A stretch of DNA of 11,178 nucleotides from Betaproteobacteria bacterium (GTDB lineage Bacteria > Pseudomonadota > Gammaproteobacteria > Burkholderiales > Burkholderiaceae_D). This document shows positions 1 through 7,125 of this stretch, piece after piece. Position numbers and translations under genes: made by a program. The notes under the pieces are model-generated. The model saw nothing but the letters and a program-made list of their open reading frames with translations. It made no database searches and had not been told where the DNA came from. Numbering within the stretch: the first letter of the stretch is position 1; every line of letters begins with the position of its first letter. The stretch is taken from contig JAATFN010000422.1 of NCBI GenBank assembly GCA_015655165.1, positions 1 through 11,178 on the forward strand, written 5' to 3'.

Positions 1-612
1 GAAGGCAAGAAGATCGGCATTACACCAGGTAATAGCCACAAGTTGTTTTTCCCGTATATTGCAAAGCAGTCGGGAACCAACCCTGACAAGATCATCTGGA
101 CAAACATGGATGGTGCAGCGATGTCAGCCCAGTTGCTGGGCAAAAATCTCGATGCGGCACCATTTTATTCCATCCACTGGTTCTATCAGAACAAGGCAGC
201 AAACAAGATCGGTGAAGAAATTGTCGTATTGCCATTCTCAGATGCAGGGTTTTCCATCTATGCAGCAGCCTTGCTGACAAACGATAAGATGCTCGCAGAA
301 AAGCCTGAACTGGTGAAGAAATTCCTGCGTGCTGTGAAGCGTTCGTTTGAATGGGCAAATGCCAATCCAAAAGAAGCGTGTGAAATGCATATCAAAAAAG
401 TACCTGAAGTAGCGCTGGATGATTGCATGGGCAGCTTGAAGGCTACCATGAGCTTTGTCTTTAATGACTATGAAAAGAAAAACGGTTTTGGGGCATTTAC
501 AAAGGAACGTCTGGACTTTACCTGGAAGGAAGTAGCCAAGGCACAGGAAATGGATGTTTCATGGGATCCATTCAAGGCAGTGGATATGCGTTTCTTGCCG
601 GAAGCCAAGTAA
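1..612 (+). CDS. ABC transporter substrate-binding protein, NMT1/THI5-like family (5'-truncated by window edge)
   Basis: The frame is open from base 1, so only the C-terminal 203 residues are present; the signal peptide and first lobe lie outside the window. The product would be the periplasmic binding protein that captures the substrate of the ABC importer encoded directly downstream. The visible part has the features of the NMT1/THI5-like (SsuA/TauA/ThiY-type) family: a lobe-crossing segment with a Gly-rich turn near the start, and the characteristic C-terminal helical stretch in which a residue string like LLTNDKMLAEKPELVKKFL is followed by an aromatic helix and an NPKEA motif. Family members bind sulfonates, nitrate, or pyrimidine precursors of thiamine, so family alone does not give the ligand. 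The enzyme genes downstream suggest a nitrogen heterocycle. The stop is one base before the ATG of the ATPase gene. Confidence 0.85.
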   Translation, partial: EGKKIGITPGNSHKLFFPYIAKQSGTNPDKIIWTNMDGAAMSAQLLGKNLDAAPFYSIHWFYQNKAANKIGEEIVVLPFSDAGFSIYAAALLTNDKMLAEKPELVKKFLRAVKRSFEWANANPKEACEMHIKKVPEVALDDCMGSLKATMSFVFNDYEKKNGFGAFTKERLDFTWKEVAKAQEMDVSWDPFKAVDMRFLPEAK

Positions 613-613
613 C

Positions 614-1420
614 ATGGAAAAGAATGCCTTCAGATCAGGCGTGTCAATCAGGATAGATCGTGTCTCGCGTTATTTCGACTCATCTGATGGGGAACGTACC
701 ATTGCACTGGACAACGTATCGCTGGATATCGGACAAAATGAATTCGTTGCATTGGTCGGGCCTTCTGGTTGCGGGAAATCAACTCTGCTGAGAATTTTGG
801 CGGGGTTGTTCAAGCCATCGGCAGGAATGGTGTATGTCGGTGATCAGAAACTGATGCAGCCCCGGGATGAAACAGGGATGGTATTTCAGGCTGCGACCTT
901 GCTGCCATGGGTGAATATCCTTGAAAACATCTACTTTCCCTTCAAAGTCAAAGGAAAAAAAGTACCTGATGAACTGAAACAATATGCACAAGATTTGTTG
1001 AAAGTGGCTGGTCTGGCAGGCTTTGAAAAAAAAATGCCTCATGAGCTGTCCGGAGGCATGCAGCAACGTGCAGCGATTTGCCGGGCACTGTTCAAGGATC
1101 CCGACCTGTTGCTGATGGATGAGCCATTCGGGGCGCTCGATGCACTCACACGCGAAGAAATGACACTTGAACTGCTGCGTATCTGGTCAATGCGGCCTAA
1201 AACGGTCGTTTTTGTGACGCACTCGATATCAGAGGCAGTATTACTGGCCGACAGGGTGGTGGTCATGAGTTCAAGGCCAGGAAAGATTGCTGATGTTATC
1301 CCGATTGACTTGCCAAGGCCACGGCAGTTTTCCATGACATCCCTGCCAGAATTTGGCACATATGCAGACCGTATTCGTCGTCATATCTTTCAGCGCAATG
1401 GGGTACACGCAAATGAGTAA
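614..1420 (+). CDS. ABC transporter ATP-binding protein (SsuB/TauB/ThiZ-type)
   Basis: This 268-residue nucleotide-binding subunit would power import of the substrate captured by the upstream binding protein. All core motifs are present: Walker A GPSGCGKST at residues 49-57, Q-loop glutamine 92 in the FQAATLLPW context typical of the nitrate/sulfonate/taurine group, signature LSGGM at 145-149, Walker B ending in D169-E170, D-loop GALD at 173-176 and switch histidine 203. I chose ATG 614 rather than the upstream in-frame ATG at 554 because 554 would overlap the binding-protein gene by about 60 bases and add a non-homologous leader. A weak GGAAG lies about ten bases upstream of 614. The 3' end overlaps the permease start by eight bases, which points to translational coupling. 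Substrate specificity is not determined by this subunit. Confidence 0.95.
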   Translation: MEKNAFRSGVSIRIDRVSRYFDSSDGERTIALDNVSLDIGQNEFVALVGPSGCGKSTLLRILAGLFKPSAGMVYVGDQKLMQPRDETGMVFQAATLLPWVNILENIYFPFKVKGKKVPDELKQYAQDLLKVAGLAGFEKKMPHELSGGMQQRAAICRALFKDPDLLLMDEPFGALDALTREEMTLELLRIWSMRPKTVVFVTHSISEAVLLADRVVVMSSRPGKIADVIPIDLPRPRQFSMTSLPEFGTYADRIRRHIFQRNGVHANE

Positions 1421-2216
1421 TGCAAAACAAAAAAAACACCTGATCAGTATAGGCACCCAGGTGCTGGCACCAGTTATTGCAGTGGTTGCTCTCTTCATCT
1501 TGTGGGAAGTGATGGTAAGGGCATTGGATATCAAGGAATTCTTGCTGCCGGCACCAAGTCGCATTATTGAGGAGTGCTGGAAGATTCCCGGGAATCTGGC
1601 AATGCATGCCGGTGCCACACTGCAGACAGTATGTGTGGGTTTTCTGCTGTCGCTTTTGCTGAGTTTCCCGCTTGCGCTGATGATTTCATCATCACAGACA
1701 ATGGCAAACATTATCTATCCGGTGCTGGTGCTGACACAGTCAATTCCCAAGATTGCGCTGGCCCCAATCCTGGTAGCCATGCTGGGGACAAATGAATTAC
1801 CACGATTGGTTGTGACTTTTCTGGTGGCATTTTTCCCATTGGTGATTTCCATTTCCACCGGGCTGATGTCCGTGCCGCCGGACCTGATTGATCTTAGCAA
1901 GGCTTACAAGGCATCCAGACTGGAGCAGCTGATCCATATCCGGATACCGTATGCCACGCCGTTCATTTTCAGTGGCCTGAAAGTGGCTGTTGCACTGAGC
2001 GTTGTTGGTGCTGTCACGGCAGAGTTTGTCAATGCTGACAAAGGGCTGGGTTACCTGATTGTGACATCCACAGCCTTTTTCAATGTTCCGGTGGCATTTG
2101 GGGCAGTCATCATCCTGTCGGTGATTGGCATCCTGTTGTTTCAGGCAATGGTGTTAACCGAGAAATTGTTTTTTCCATGGAGTGCGGCAGCACAAGAACG
2201 ATCAAAGGGACATTAG
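1413..2216 (+). CDS. ABC transporter permease (SsuC/TauC/ThiX-type)
   Basis: This 267-residue inner-membrane subunit is the channel of the importer. After a short basic N-terminus (MSNAKQKKH) there are about six hydrophobic segments, at roughly residues 11-33, 67-88, 95-120, 126-148, 190-212 and 222-248. The cytoplasmic EAA-type loop that docks on the ATPase lies around residues 158-180 (DLSKAYKAS followed by the conserved IRIP). Its length and layout match the BPD_transp_1 permeases of the nitrate/sulfonate/taurine group. ATG 1413 overlaps the ATPase stop by eight bases and gives the expected charged start; ATG 1398 is a possible alternative five codons upstream, and ATG 1353 would overlap the ATPase more deeply. 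Binding protein, ATPase and permease together form a complete ABC importer. Confidence 0.94.
   Translation: MSNAKQKKHLISIGTQVLAPVIAVVALFILWEVMVRALDIKEFLLPAPSRIIEECWKIPGNLAMHAGATLQTVCVGFLLSLLLSFPLALMISSSQTMANIIYPVLVLTQSIPKIALAPILVAMLGTNELPRLVVTFLVAFFPLVISISTGLMSVPPDLIDLSKAYKASRLEQLIHIRIPYATPFIFSGLKVAVALSVVGAVTAEFVNADKGLGYLIVTSTAFFNVPVAFGAVIILSVIGILLFQAMVLTEKLFFPWSAAAQERSKGH
2204..2210 (+). promoter_or_regulatory. Shine-Dalgarno site fixing the aminohydrolase start
   Basis: AAAGGGA lies eight bases before ATG 2219 and inside the last codons of the permease gene. It decides for 2219 over the in-frame ATG at 2177, which lies upstream of this site and would add 14 residues unrelated to amidohydrolases. 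Confidence 0.65.
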
Positions 2217-2218
2217 TC

Positions 2219-3739
2219 ATGCTTCATCAATATACAGTTATACGTGGTGGAAAAATCATTGAGCCCGGCATGGTGGATGCCGTTGCAACAGATATCCTGA
2301 TCAAAGGGAGCACGATCCATACACTCGGTTCCCCCGGTTTTACTGTTCCGGAAAGTAGCCGGGTGATCAATGCAAAAGGCATGTTGATGCATGCAGGCCT
2401 CATTAATGGACATACCCATGGCCATGGCAACCTTGCCAAGGCCATGGGGGACCGCTGGACACTGGAGTTGCTGCTGACAGCAGGTCCCTGGATCAGTGGC
2501 AGCAGGACAGATGAAGACAAGTACCTGACAACACTGATCGGTGCGAGTGAAATGCTGTTGAAAGGGTGTACGGCATGCTATGACCTGACGTATGAAATCC
2601 CGGTGCCGTCAGTTTCCGGGCTCGAAGCAGTCAGGGCAGCCTACAACAAGGCAGGCATGAAGGCACTGGTTGCACCCATGGTGGCCGACATGAGTTTTTT
2701 TGAGGCGATTCCAGGTTTACTCGATGCTTTGCCGGCTGCGTTGCGCAGCCAGGTGGAAAAGGCCAGGCTGGCACCGGTTGCGCAGACATTGTCGGTCTTG
2801 CGTGAAATTGCACGTCAGTGGACAGACCGTGATGATGCAAAAGTCAGGCTCGCGCTGGCACCAACGATTCCGCATCATTGTACCGATGAATTCCTGACGG
2901 GTTGTCGTGACATTGCCAAGGATTATGGTCTGGGCCTGCATTCCCATGTGTCTGAATCAAAAATTCAGGCAATTGCAGGCATGCGTAAATACGGAACAAC
3001 ATTGACAACACATCTGGACAAGTTGGGGTTGATTGGTCCGGACTTTACTGTGGCCCATGGTGTCTGGCTGGATGACAGGGATATGAAAATTTTGGCAGAC
3101 AAGGGCGCTTCCATCATCCACAACCCGGCAAGCAACATGCGCCTTGGCAGTGGCATCCTAAACATACGTCAAGTGCTCGATTATGGTGTGAATCTGGGTA
3201 TTGGTACGGATGGAGCCACCAGTTCAGACAACCAGAACATGTATGAAGCGATGCGACTCTCTTCGTTTTTGTCCAAAGTCAGGGGGCCTGACTGGCAAAA
3301 CTGGATCACGACCAAGGAAGTCATGAATGCTGCGACTGTCGGCAGTGCAAGGGCGATTGGCCTTGGTAACGATATCGGGCGCATTGCTCCAGGGTTCAAG
3401 GCAGACATCGTGTTTCTGGACACCAATAGCATCAACCTGATTCCGGTAAACAACGTCACCAATTCTCTGGTCCATTCGGAAGACGGACGTTCAGTTTCCG
3501 CGGTGATGGTAGACGGGGAAATGGTTGTCGAACATGGCAGGCTGATTCATGTGGACATGGATGAGTTGCGGTATCAGGCCGAGAATGCCGTGTTGCGTCT
3601 GCAAAAGGCAAACTCGGAGATGCGTGAATTGTTTTACAGGCTCGAGCCGATTGTCGGCAGTTTTTGTCCGGGCCTGGCAGCAGAACCGTTTCATGTGCAC
3701 CGGTATGGTTCATGCCAGTGTCAGGGACATTACCATTGA
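2219..3739 (+). CDS. Amidohydrolase-superfamily aminohydrolase (deaminase of an N-heterocycle, substrate unknown)
   Basis: This 506-residue cytosolic metal-dependent hydrolase belongs to the amidohydrolase group that includes methylthioadenosine/S-adenosylhomocysteine deaminase, guanine deaminase and TrzA/AtzB. The N-terminal beta-sandwich is followed by the metal motif NGHTHGHG with H65 and H67. H243 and E246 sit in HSHVSE, H280 in VAHG and D331 in GTDG. By analogy with the MTA deaminase family, H65, H67, H243 and D331 bind one metal, while E246 and H280 act in catalysis. This mononuclear pattern is typical of enzymes that hydrolyse an exocyclic amino or imino group with release of ammonia. 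The protein ends in a His/Cys-rich tail (see findings). It is placed between a transporter and hydantoin-degrading enzymes, so it probably acts first on the imported compound. A chlorohydrolase or other hydrolytic activity cannot be excluded. Confidence 0.85.
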   Translation: MLHQYTVIRGGKIIEPGMVDAVATDILIKGSTIHTLGSPGFTVPESSRVINAKGMLMHAGLINGHTHGHGNLAKAMGDRWTLELLLTAGPWISGSRTDEDKYLTTLIGASEMLLKGCTACYDLTYEIPVPSVSGLEAVRAAYNKAGMKALVAPMVADMSFFEAIPGLLDALPAALRSQVEKARLAPVAQTLSVLREIARQWTDRDDAKVRLALAPTIPHHCTDEFLTGCRDIAKDYGLGLHSHVSESKIQAIAGMRKYGTTLTTHLDKLGLIGPDFTVAHGVWLDDRDMKILADKGASIIHNPASNMRLGSGILNIRQVLDYGVNLGIGTDGATSSDNQNMYEAMRLSSFLSKVRGPDWQNWITTKEVMNAATVGSARAIGLGNDIGRIAPGFKADIVFLDTNSINLIPVNNVTNSLVHSEDGRSVSAVMVDGEMVVEHGRLIHVDMDELRYQAENAVLRLQKANSEMRELFYRLEPIVGSFCPGLAAEPFHVHRYGSCQCQGHYH

Positions 3740-3778
3740 GCGATTGTATTTTATTTAGCGTGGAATAAGTGAATTGAT

Positions 3779-4741
3779 ATGAGCAAGCAAAAAACGATGG
3801 AGCTGGCAGTTGCCCAGTTGGGGGCAATTAATCTGACGGATTCAAAGGCGTCGGTTGTTGCAAGGTTGATTGCGATGTTGCACGAAGCAAAGTCCAGGGG
3901 GGCTGAATTTGTTGTTTTCCCGGAGCTGGCACTGACGACGTTTTTCCCGCGTTACTGGATGACACAGGAAGAAGCGCAGGAAAAATATTTTGAACAGGAA
4001 ATGCCCAACCAGACGACACAACCCCTGTTTGATGAAGCAAAAAAACTGGGTCTTGGATTTTATATCGGTTATGCGGAGCTGACTAGGGATGGTCATGCTT
4101 TTAATACCGCGATTCTTGTCAATAATGCGGGAGAACTGATTGGAAAATACCGCAAGATCCATTTGCCAGGGCATGATGACCACAAGCCAGATGCACCTTT
4201 CCAGCATCTGGAGAAAAAATACTTTGAGGTGGGTAACCTGGGTTTCAGGGTATTTGAATCACAGGGCGCAAAATTCGGCATGTGTATTTGCAATGATCGC
4301 CGCTGGCCAGAAACATATCGTGTGATGGCATTGCAGGGAGCTGAAATTATCGTGCTGGGATACAACACACCATCAGTCAACATTCACTGGAATGAGCCAT
4401 CCTATTTGCGAACCTATACACATTTGCTGACATTGCAGGCCAGTGCCTATCAGAATGCAGTATGGGTTGCTGCCGCGGCAAAATGTGGTAGTGAAGATGG
4501 TCACCACATGTTTGGCAGTTCTGTCATTGTCGCACCAACCGGGGAAATTGTGGCCAGAACGATTTCAGAAGATGACGAAGTCATTTGTGCGAAGATCGAC
4601 TTGTCTGTTGGTGAATTCTTCCGTCTGAACATGTTCAACTTTGCCAAACACCGCCGTCCTGAGCATTACAACCTGATGGTGGAGAGAACGGGTGTGGGTG
4701 AACCGCTGCCCTTTGATCATGAAAAGGCATGGGGGGTGTGA
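3779..4741 (+). CDS. N-carbamoyl-D-amino acid amidohydrolase (D-carbamoylase), nitrilase superfamily
   Basis: This 320-residue protein would hydrolyse an N-carbamoyl-D-amino acid to the D-amino acid, CO2 and ammonia in the cytosol. The nitrilase-superfamily triad is plain: E49 in VFPELALTTFFPR, K126 in YRKIHLPGH and C171 in CICNDRRWPE. From memory, these segments and others (the FQHLEK(K/R)YFE stretch, YNTP, VAPTGEIVA, FNF.HR.P.HY) are nearly the same as in Agrobacterium D-carbamoylase, so I prefer this call over beta-ureidopropionase or a generic amidase. The length is slightly above the roughly 304 residues of that enzyme because of a C-terminal extension after about residue 302. The gene starts 39 bases after the aminohydrolase stop with only a poor GGAA upstream. 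Its TGA shares its last base with the ATG of the hydantoinase gene. Confidence 0.93.
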   Translation: MSKQKTMELAVAQLGAINLTDSKASVVARLIAMLHEAKSRGAEFVVFPELALTTFFPRYWMTQEEAQEKYFEQEMPNQTTQPLFDEAKKLGLGFYIGYAELTRDGHAFNTAILVNNAGELIGKYRKIHLPGHDDHKPDAPFQHLEKKYFEVGNLGFRVFESQGAKFGMCICNDRRWPETYRVMALQGAEIIVLGYNTPSVNIHWNEPSYLRTYTHLLTLQASAYQNAVWVAAAAKCGSEDGHHMFGSSVIVAPTGEIVARTISEDDEVICAKIDLSVGEFFRLNMFNFAKHRRPEHYNLMVERTGVGEPLPFDHEKAWGV

Positions 4742-6228
4742 TGTCAATGCAAATCTTTGATATGGTTGTTCGTAACGGCAGGATCGTCAGTGAAGGCAAC
4801 ATCATTGAAGGTTGTCTTGGTATTACGGATGGAAAAATTGCTGCGATAGCAGAAGGTACGTGTCTGGCAGGTAAACGGGAGATCGATGCCATGGGGCGCT
4901 GGGTATTGCCAGGTGGCATTGACAGCCATTGCCACATTGAGCAGATGTCCGGCATGGGGCGCATGTCAGCAGGTGATTTTTACAGTGCAACCGTCTCTGC
5001 GGCTTATGGTGGCACAACGACCATTATTCCTTTTGCGGCACAGCATCGTGGTGCATCGATCCCGAATGTTGTTGCAGACTACAAGGAACGCGCAAGGAAA
5101 TCTGTTATTGATTACGGCATCCATCTGATTGTGTCAGATCCGACAGAGCAGGTATTAATGCATGACCTGCCGCAGGCAATACGCGACGGTATCAGTTCGG
5201 TCAAGGTATACATGACCTATGACAGCCTGAAGCTGGCAGATTCGCAGTTGCTGGACATCTTTGCACTGGCCAGACACGAAGATGCACTTGTCATGGTGCA
5301 TGCAGAAAATAATGACATCATCAAATGGCTGGCAGACCGTTTGCTGGCAAAGGGGTATACGTTACCCAAGTATCATGCTGTTGCCCATGATCCGTTAGCT
5401 GAAGCCGAAGCGACAAATCGTGCAATCATTTTGTCGCGCGTGATTGATGTGCCCATATTGCTGGTGCATGTATCGGGCGCTGAAGCCATTGATGCAATTC
5501 GCCGGGCCCGGCTTGCAGGTTTGCCCATCCTGGCGGAAAGCTGTCCTCAATATCTGTTTCTGACTGCCGATGACTTGGACAGGGATGGTATGGAAGGCGC
5601 AAAGTTCTGTTGTTCGCCACCGCCCCGGGATCCTGCATCACAAGAAGCGGTGTGGCATGGTTTCATTGACACGACGCTGACCACCTATTCTTCAGACCAC
5701 GCACCTTACCGTTTTGACAAGACAGGCAAGTTGCCAAACGGGGAGCATACGACGTTCAAGGAGGTGGCCAATGGTGTTCCGGGGCTTGAATTGCGTTTGC
5801 CGCTGTTGTTTAGTGAAGGTTTCCTGACAGGCCGCATCGACATCCATCAGTTTGTCGCATTGACTGCAACCAATCATGCCAAGCTCTATGGGCTGGCGCC
5901 ACGCAAAGGGGCGATTGTGGTGGGAGCGGATGCAGATATTGCGATCTGGGATGAAAACAGGGAAGTGACAGTCACCAACGACATGCTGCATGACGAGGTG
6001 GGTTATACCCCGTATGAAGGAAAAACCATACGTGGATGGCCACAAGTGGTGCTTTGCCGCGGACGTGTCATTGTGGACAATGGCGCACTGGTTGCTGAAC
6101 GTGGTTCGGGTCAATATTTGCCGCGCAAAGGGCCACAGATAGACAACCTGACGTCCACTTACCTGCGTCGTCCTGATGCACGTGCAAAAGCCCGTTCCGC
6201 TTTCCTCGCAACACTCGTGGGGGCGTGA
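4741..6228 (+). CDS. Hydantoinase/dihydropyrimidinase-family cyclic amidase
   Basis: This 495-residue amidohydrolase would open a hydantoin, dihydropyrimidine or related cyclic ureide to the N-carbamoyl acid, the substrate of the preceding gene's product. The binuclear metal site is complete: H63 and H65 (DSHCH), K155 as the lysine expected to be carboxylated (SSVKVYMTY), H187 (VHAEN), H243 (LVHVSG) and D319 (SSDHAP), with Tyr160 in the usual substrate-binding place. The segment NGVPGLELRLPLLFSEG matches the family. The protein is somewhat longer than typical D-hydantoinases (about 460 residues). The loop after HCH is atypical (see findings), so the ring substituent accepted may differ from known enzymes. 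ATG 4741 overlaps the upstream TGA as TGATG and has a G-rich ribosome site; ATG 4747 is a possible alternative. Confidence 0.92.
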   Translation: MSMQIFDMVVRNGRIVSEGNIIEGCLGITDGKIAAIAEGTCLAGKREIDAMGRWVLPGGIDSHCHIEQMSGMGRMSAGDFYSATVSAAYGGTTTIIPFAAQHRGASIPNVVADYKERARKSVIDYGIHLIVSDPTEQVLMHDLPQAIRDGISSVKVYMTYDSLKLADSQLLDIFALARHEDALVMVHAENNDIIKWLADRLLAKGYTLPKYHAVAHDPLAEAEATNRAIILSRVIDVPILLVHVSGAEAIDAIRRARLAGLPILAESCPQYLFLTADDLDRDGMEGAKFCCSPPPRDPASQEAVWHGFIDTTLTTYSSDHAPYRFDKTGKLPNGEHTTFKEVANGVPGLELRLPLLFSEGFLTGRIDIHQFVALTATNHAKLYGLAPRKGAIVVGADADIAIWDENREVTVTNDMLHDEVGYTPYEGKTIRGWPQVVLCRGRVIVDNGALVAERGSGQYLPRKGPQIDNLTSTYLRRPDARAKARSAFLATLVGA

Positions 6229-6914
6229 TGGAAAGCAGGAAATGTGTTTTGGTGATTAATCCCAACAGCCTGGAAACTGTGACCATGGCAGTTCAAAAGG
6301 CAATCGGGCCGCTGGTGACAGCGGCTGCCAGTGTTTCTGACATTGCCTGGGAGTGCATTACTCTGCATGATGGTCCGTCTGGCATTGTCAGCCAGGACGA
6401 TGTGGATCAGTCAGCATTGCTGGTACAAAAGTACGTTGAGCAAGTGCAGGGGAATATGGCCGGTTGCATTGTTGCCTGTTTTAGTGATCCTGGTGTGCAG
6501 GCTGTAAGGAAAAGCCTGTCTGTTCCTGTGATGGGCATTGGCGAGGCTGGCATGTTAACGGCATTGATCCATGGGCAGCGTGTCGGAGTGATTGCCATTA
6601 GTAGTCAGTCCATTCCCCGGCATTACCGGGCATGGTTGGCAATGCAGGTGCAGGAACGTGTGGTTGCTGAACGTGCGCTTGACATTCCTGTTTCCCAGTC
6701 AGGGGAAATGGGGGCAACCTTTGAACGTATGATACAGGTGGCACAGGCGCTGAAAATGCAGGACAGGGCTGATGTGCTGTTGCTGGGATGTGCAGGAATG
6801 GCAGCGCTGCGTACACCACTTGAGGATGCCGTTGGCATCCCGGTTGTGGAGCCATGCCAGGCAGCAGCTGCGATGATGTCTTCATATCTTCTTTCTCGCC
6901 TGCCTGTTGCATGA
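6228..6914 (+). CDS. Asp/Glu/hydantoin racemase family protein, probable hydantoin racemase
   Basis: This 228-residue cofactor-independent racemase would interconvert the D and L forms of a 5-substituted hydantoin (or allantoin) so that a stereoselective hydantoinase can consume both. The N-terminus INPNS and the two catalytic cysteines, C84 in VACFSDPG and C188 in LGCAGMA, together with PVMGIGEAGM at about residues 100-109, are the pattern of the hydantoin racemase branch, and the length is normal. ATG 6228 overlaps the hydantoinase TGA by one base and has a run of five G upstream; GTG 6225 is also in frame. This is the last gene of the operon, and its stop codon lies inside a long inverted repeat. 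Allantoin racemase or maleate isomerase are related alternatives; neighbouring genes favour hydantoin. Confidence 0.9.
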   Translation: MESRKCVLVINPNSLETVTMAVQKAIGPLVTAAASVSDIAWECITLHDGPSGIVSQDDVDQSALLVQKYVEQVQGNMAGCIVACFSDPGVQAVRKSLSVPVMGIGEAGMLTALIHGQRVGVIAISSQSIPRHYRAWLAMQVQERVVAERALDIPVSQSGEMGATFERMIQVAQALKMQDRADVLLLGCAGMAALRTPLEDAVGIPVVEPCQAAAAMMSSYLLSRLPVA

Positions 6915-6952
6915 GTGCAGGCGTTGCGTGCGGCAAGTACTGCACTCATGCA
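6908..6952 (+). terminator. Long hairpin overlapping the racemase stop codon, possible operon-end terminator
   Basis: A perfect 13-bp inverted repeat pairs 6908-6920 with 6940-6952 (arms TGCATGAGTGCAG and CTGCACTCATGCA). Within the 19-base loop TTGC and GCAA can form a further four pairs. The left arm includes the TGA of the racemase gene at 6912-6914. There is no clear T-run after the right arm (TTGTGTAAAAA follows), so it may act as an mRNA 3'-end stabiliser or a Rho-assisted stop rather than a classical intrinsic terminator. Confidence 0.5.
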
Positions 6953-6987
6953 TTGTGTAAAAATGCAATATGTTCAGGATTCGGTCA

Positions 6988-7089
6988 ATGTCTACTGAAG
7001 CGGCACATCCTTGTCGGGCAATTGGGATGGCTGGGGTAATCCAGGCTATGGGCCTGCCAAGTCTTCATCTTTGTTTGCAAGTGCTGTGA
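6988..7089 (+). CDS. Possible 33-residue small ORF, unrecognised
   Basis: An ATG with AGGA eight bases upstream (6976-6979) opens 33 codons, giving a peptide that starts MSTEAAHPCRAIGMAG and ends in a mildly hydrophobic tail with Leu, Cys and Val. It ends ten bases before the stem of the terminator at 7099. I do not recognise it, and an ORF this short can arise by chance. No promoter is evident, so the ORF is recorded only because its ribosome site, start and terminator line up. Confidence 0.2.
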   Translation: MSTEAAHPCRAIGMAGVIQAMGLPSLHLCLQVL

Positions 7090-7098
7090 TGCAGGTCG

Positions 7099-7125
7099 AA
7101 AGTTCTCCGTATGGAGAACTTTTTT
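7099..7125 (+). terminator. Rho-independent terminator
   Basis: A perfect 10-bp stem (AAAGTTCTCC at 7099-7108 with GGAGAACTTT at 7113-7122) closes a GTAT loop and runs into a six-base T tract (7120-7125). The direction is plus strand. It would stop any transcript that passes the racemase gene and insulate the oxidoreductase gene downstream. Confidence 0.85.

Noticed and set aside
1271..1711. Minus-strand open frame of 146 codons
   Set aside because: It runs antisense across the ATPase-permease junction, both of which are well-supported genes.
5692..6114. Minus-strand open frame of 140 codons
   Set aside because: It is antisense to the conserved C-terminal half of the hydantoinase and has no ribosome site or recognisable domain.
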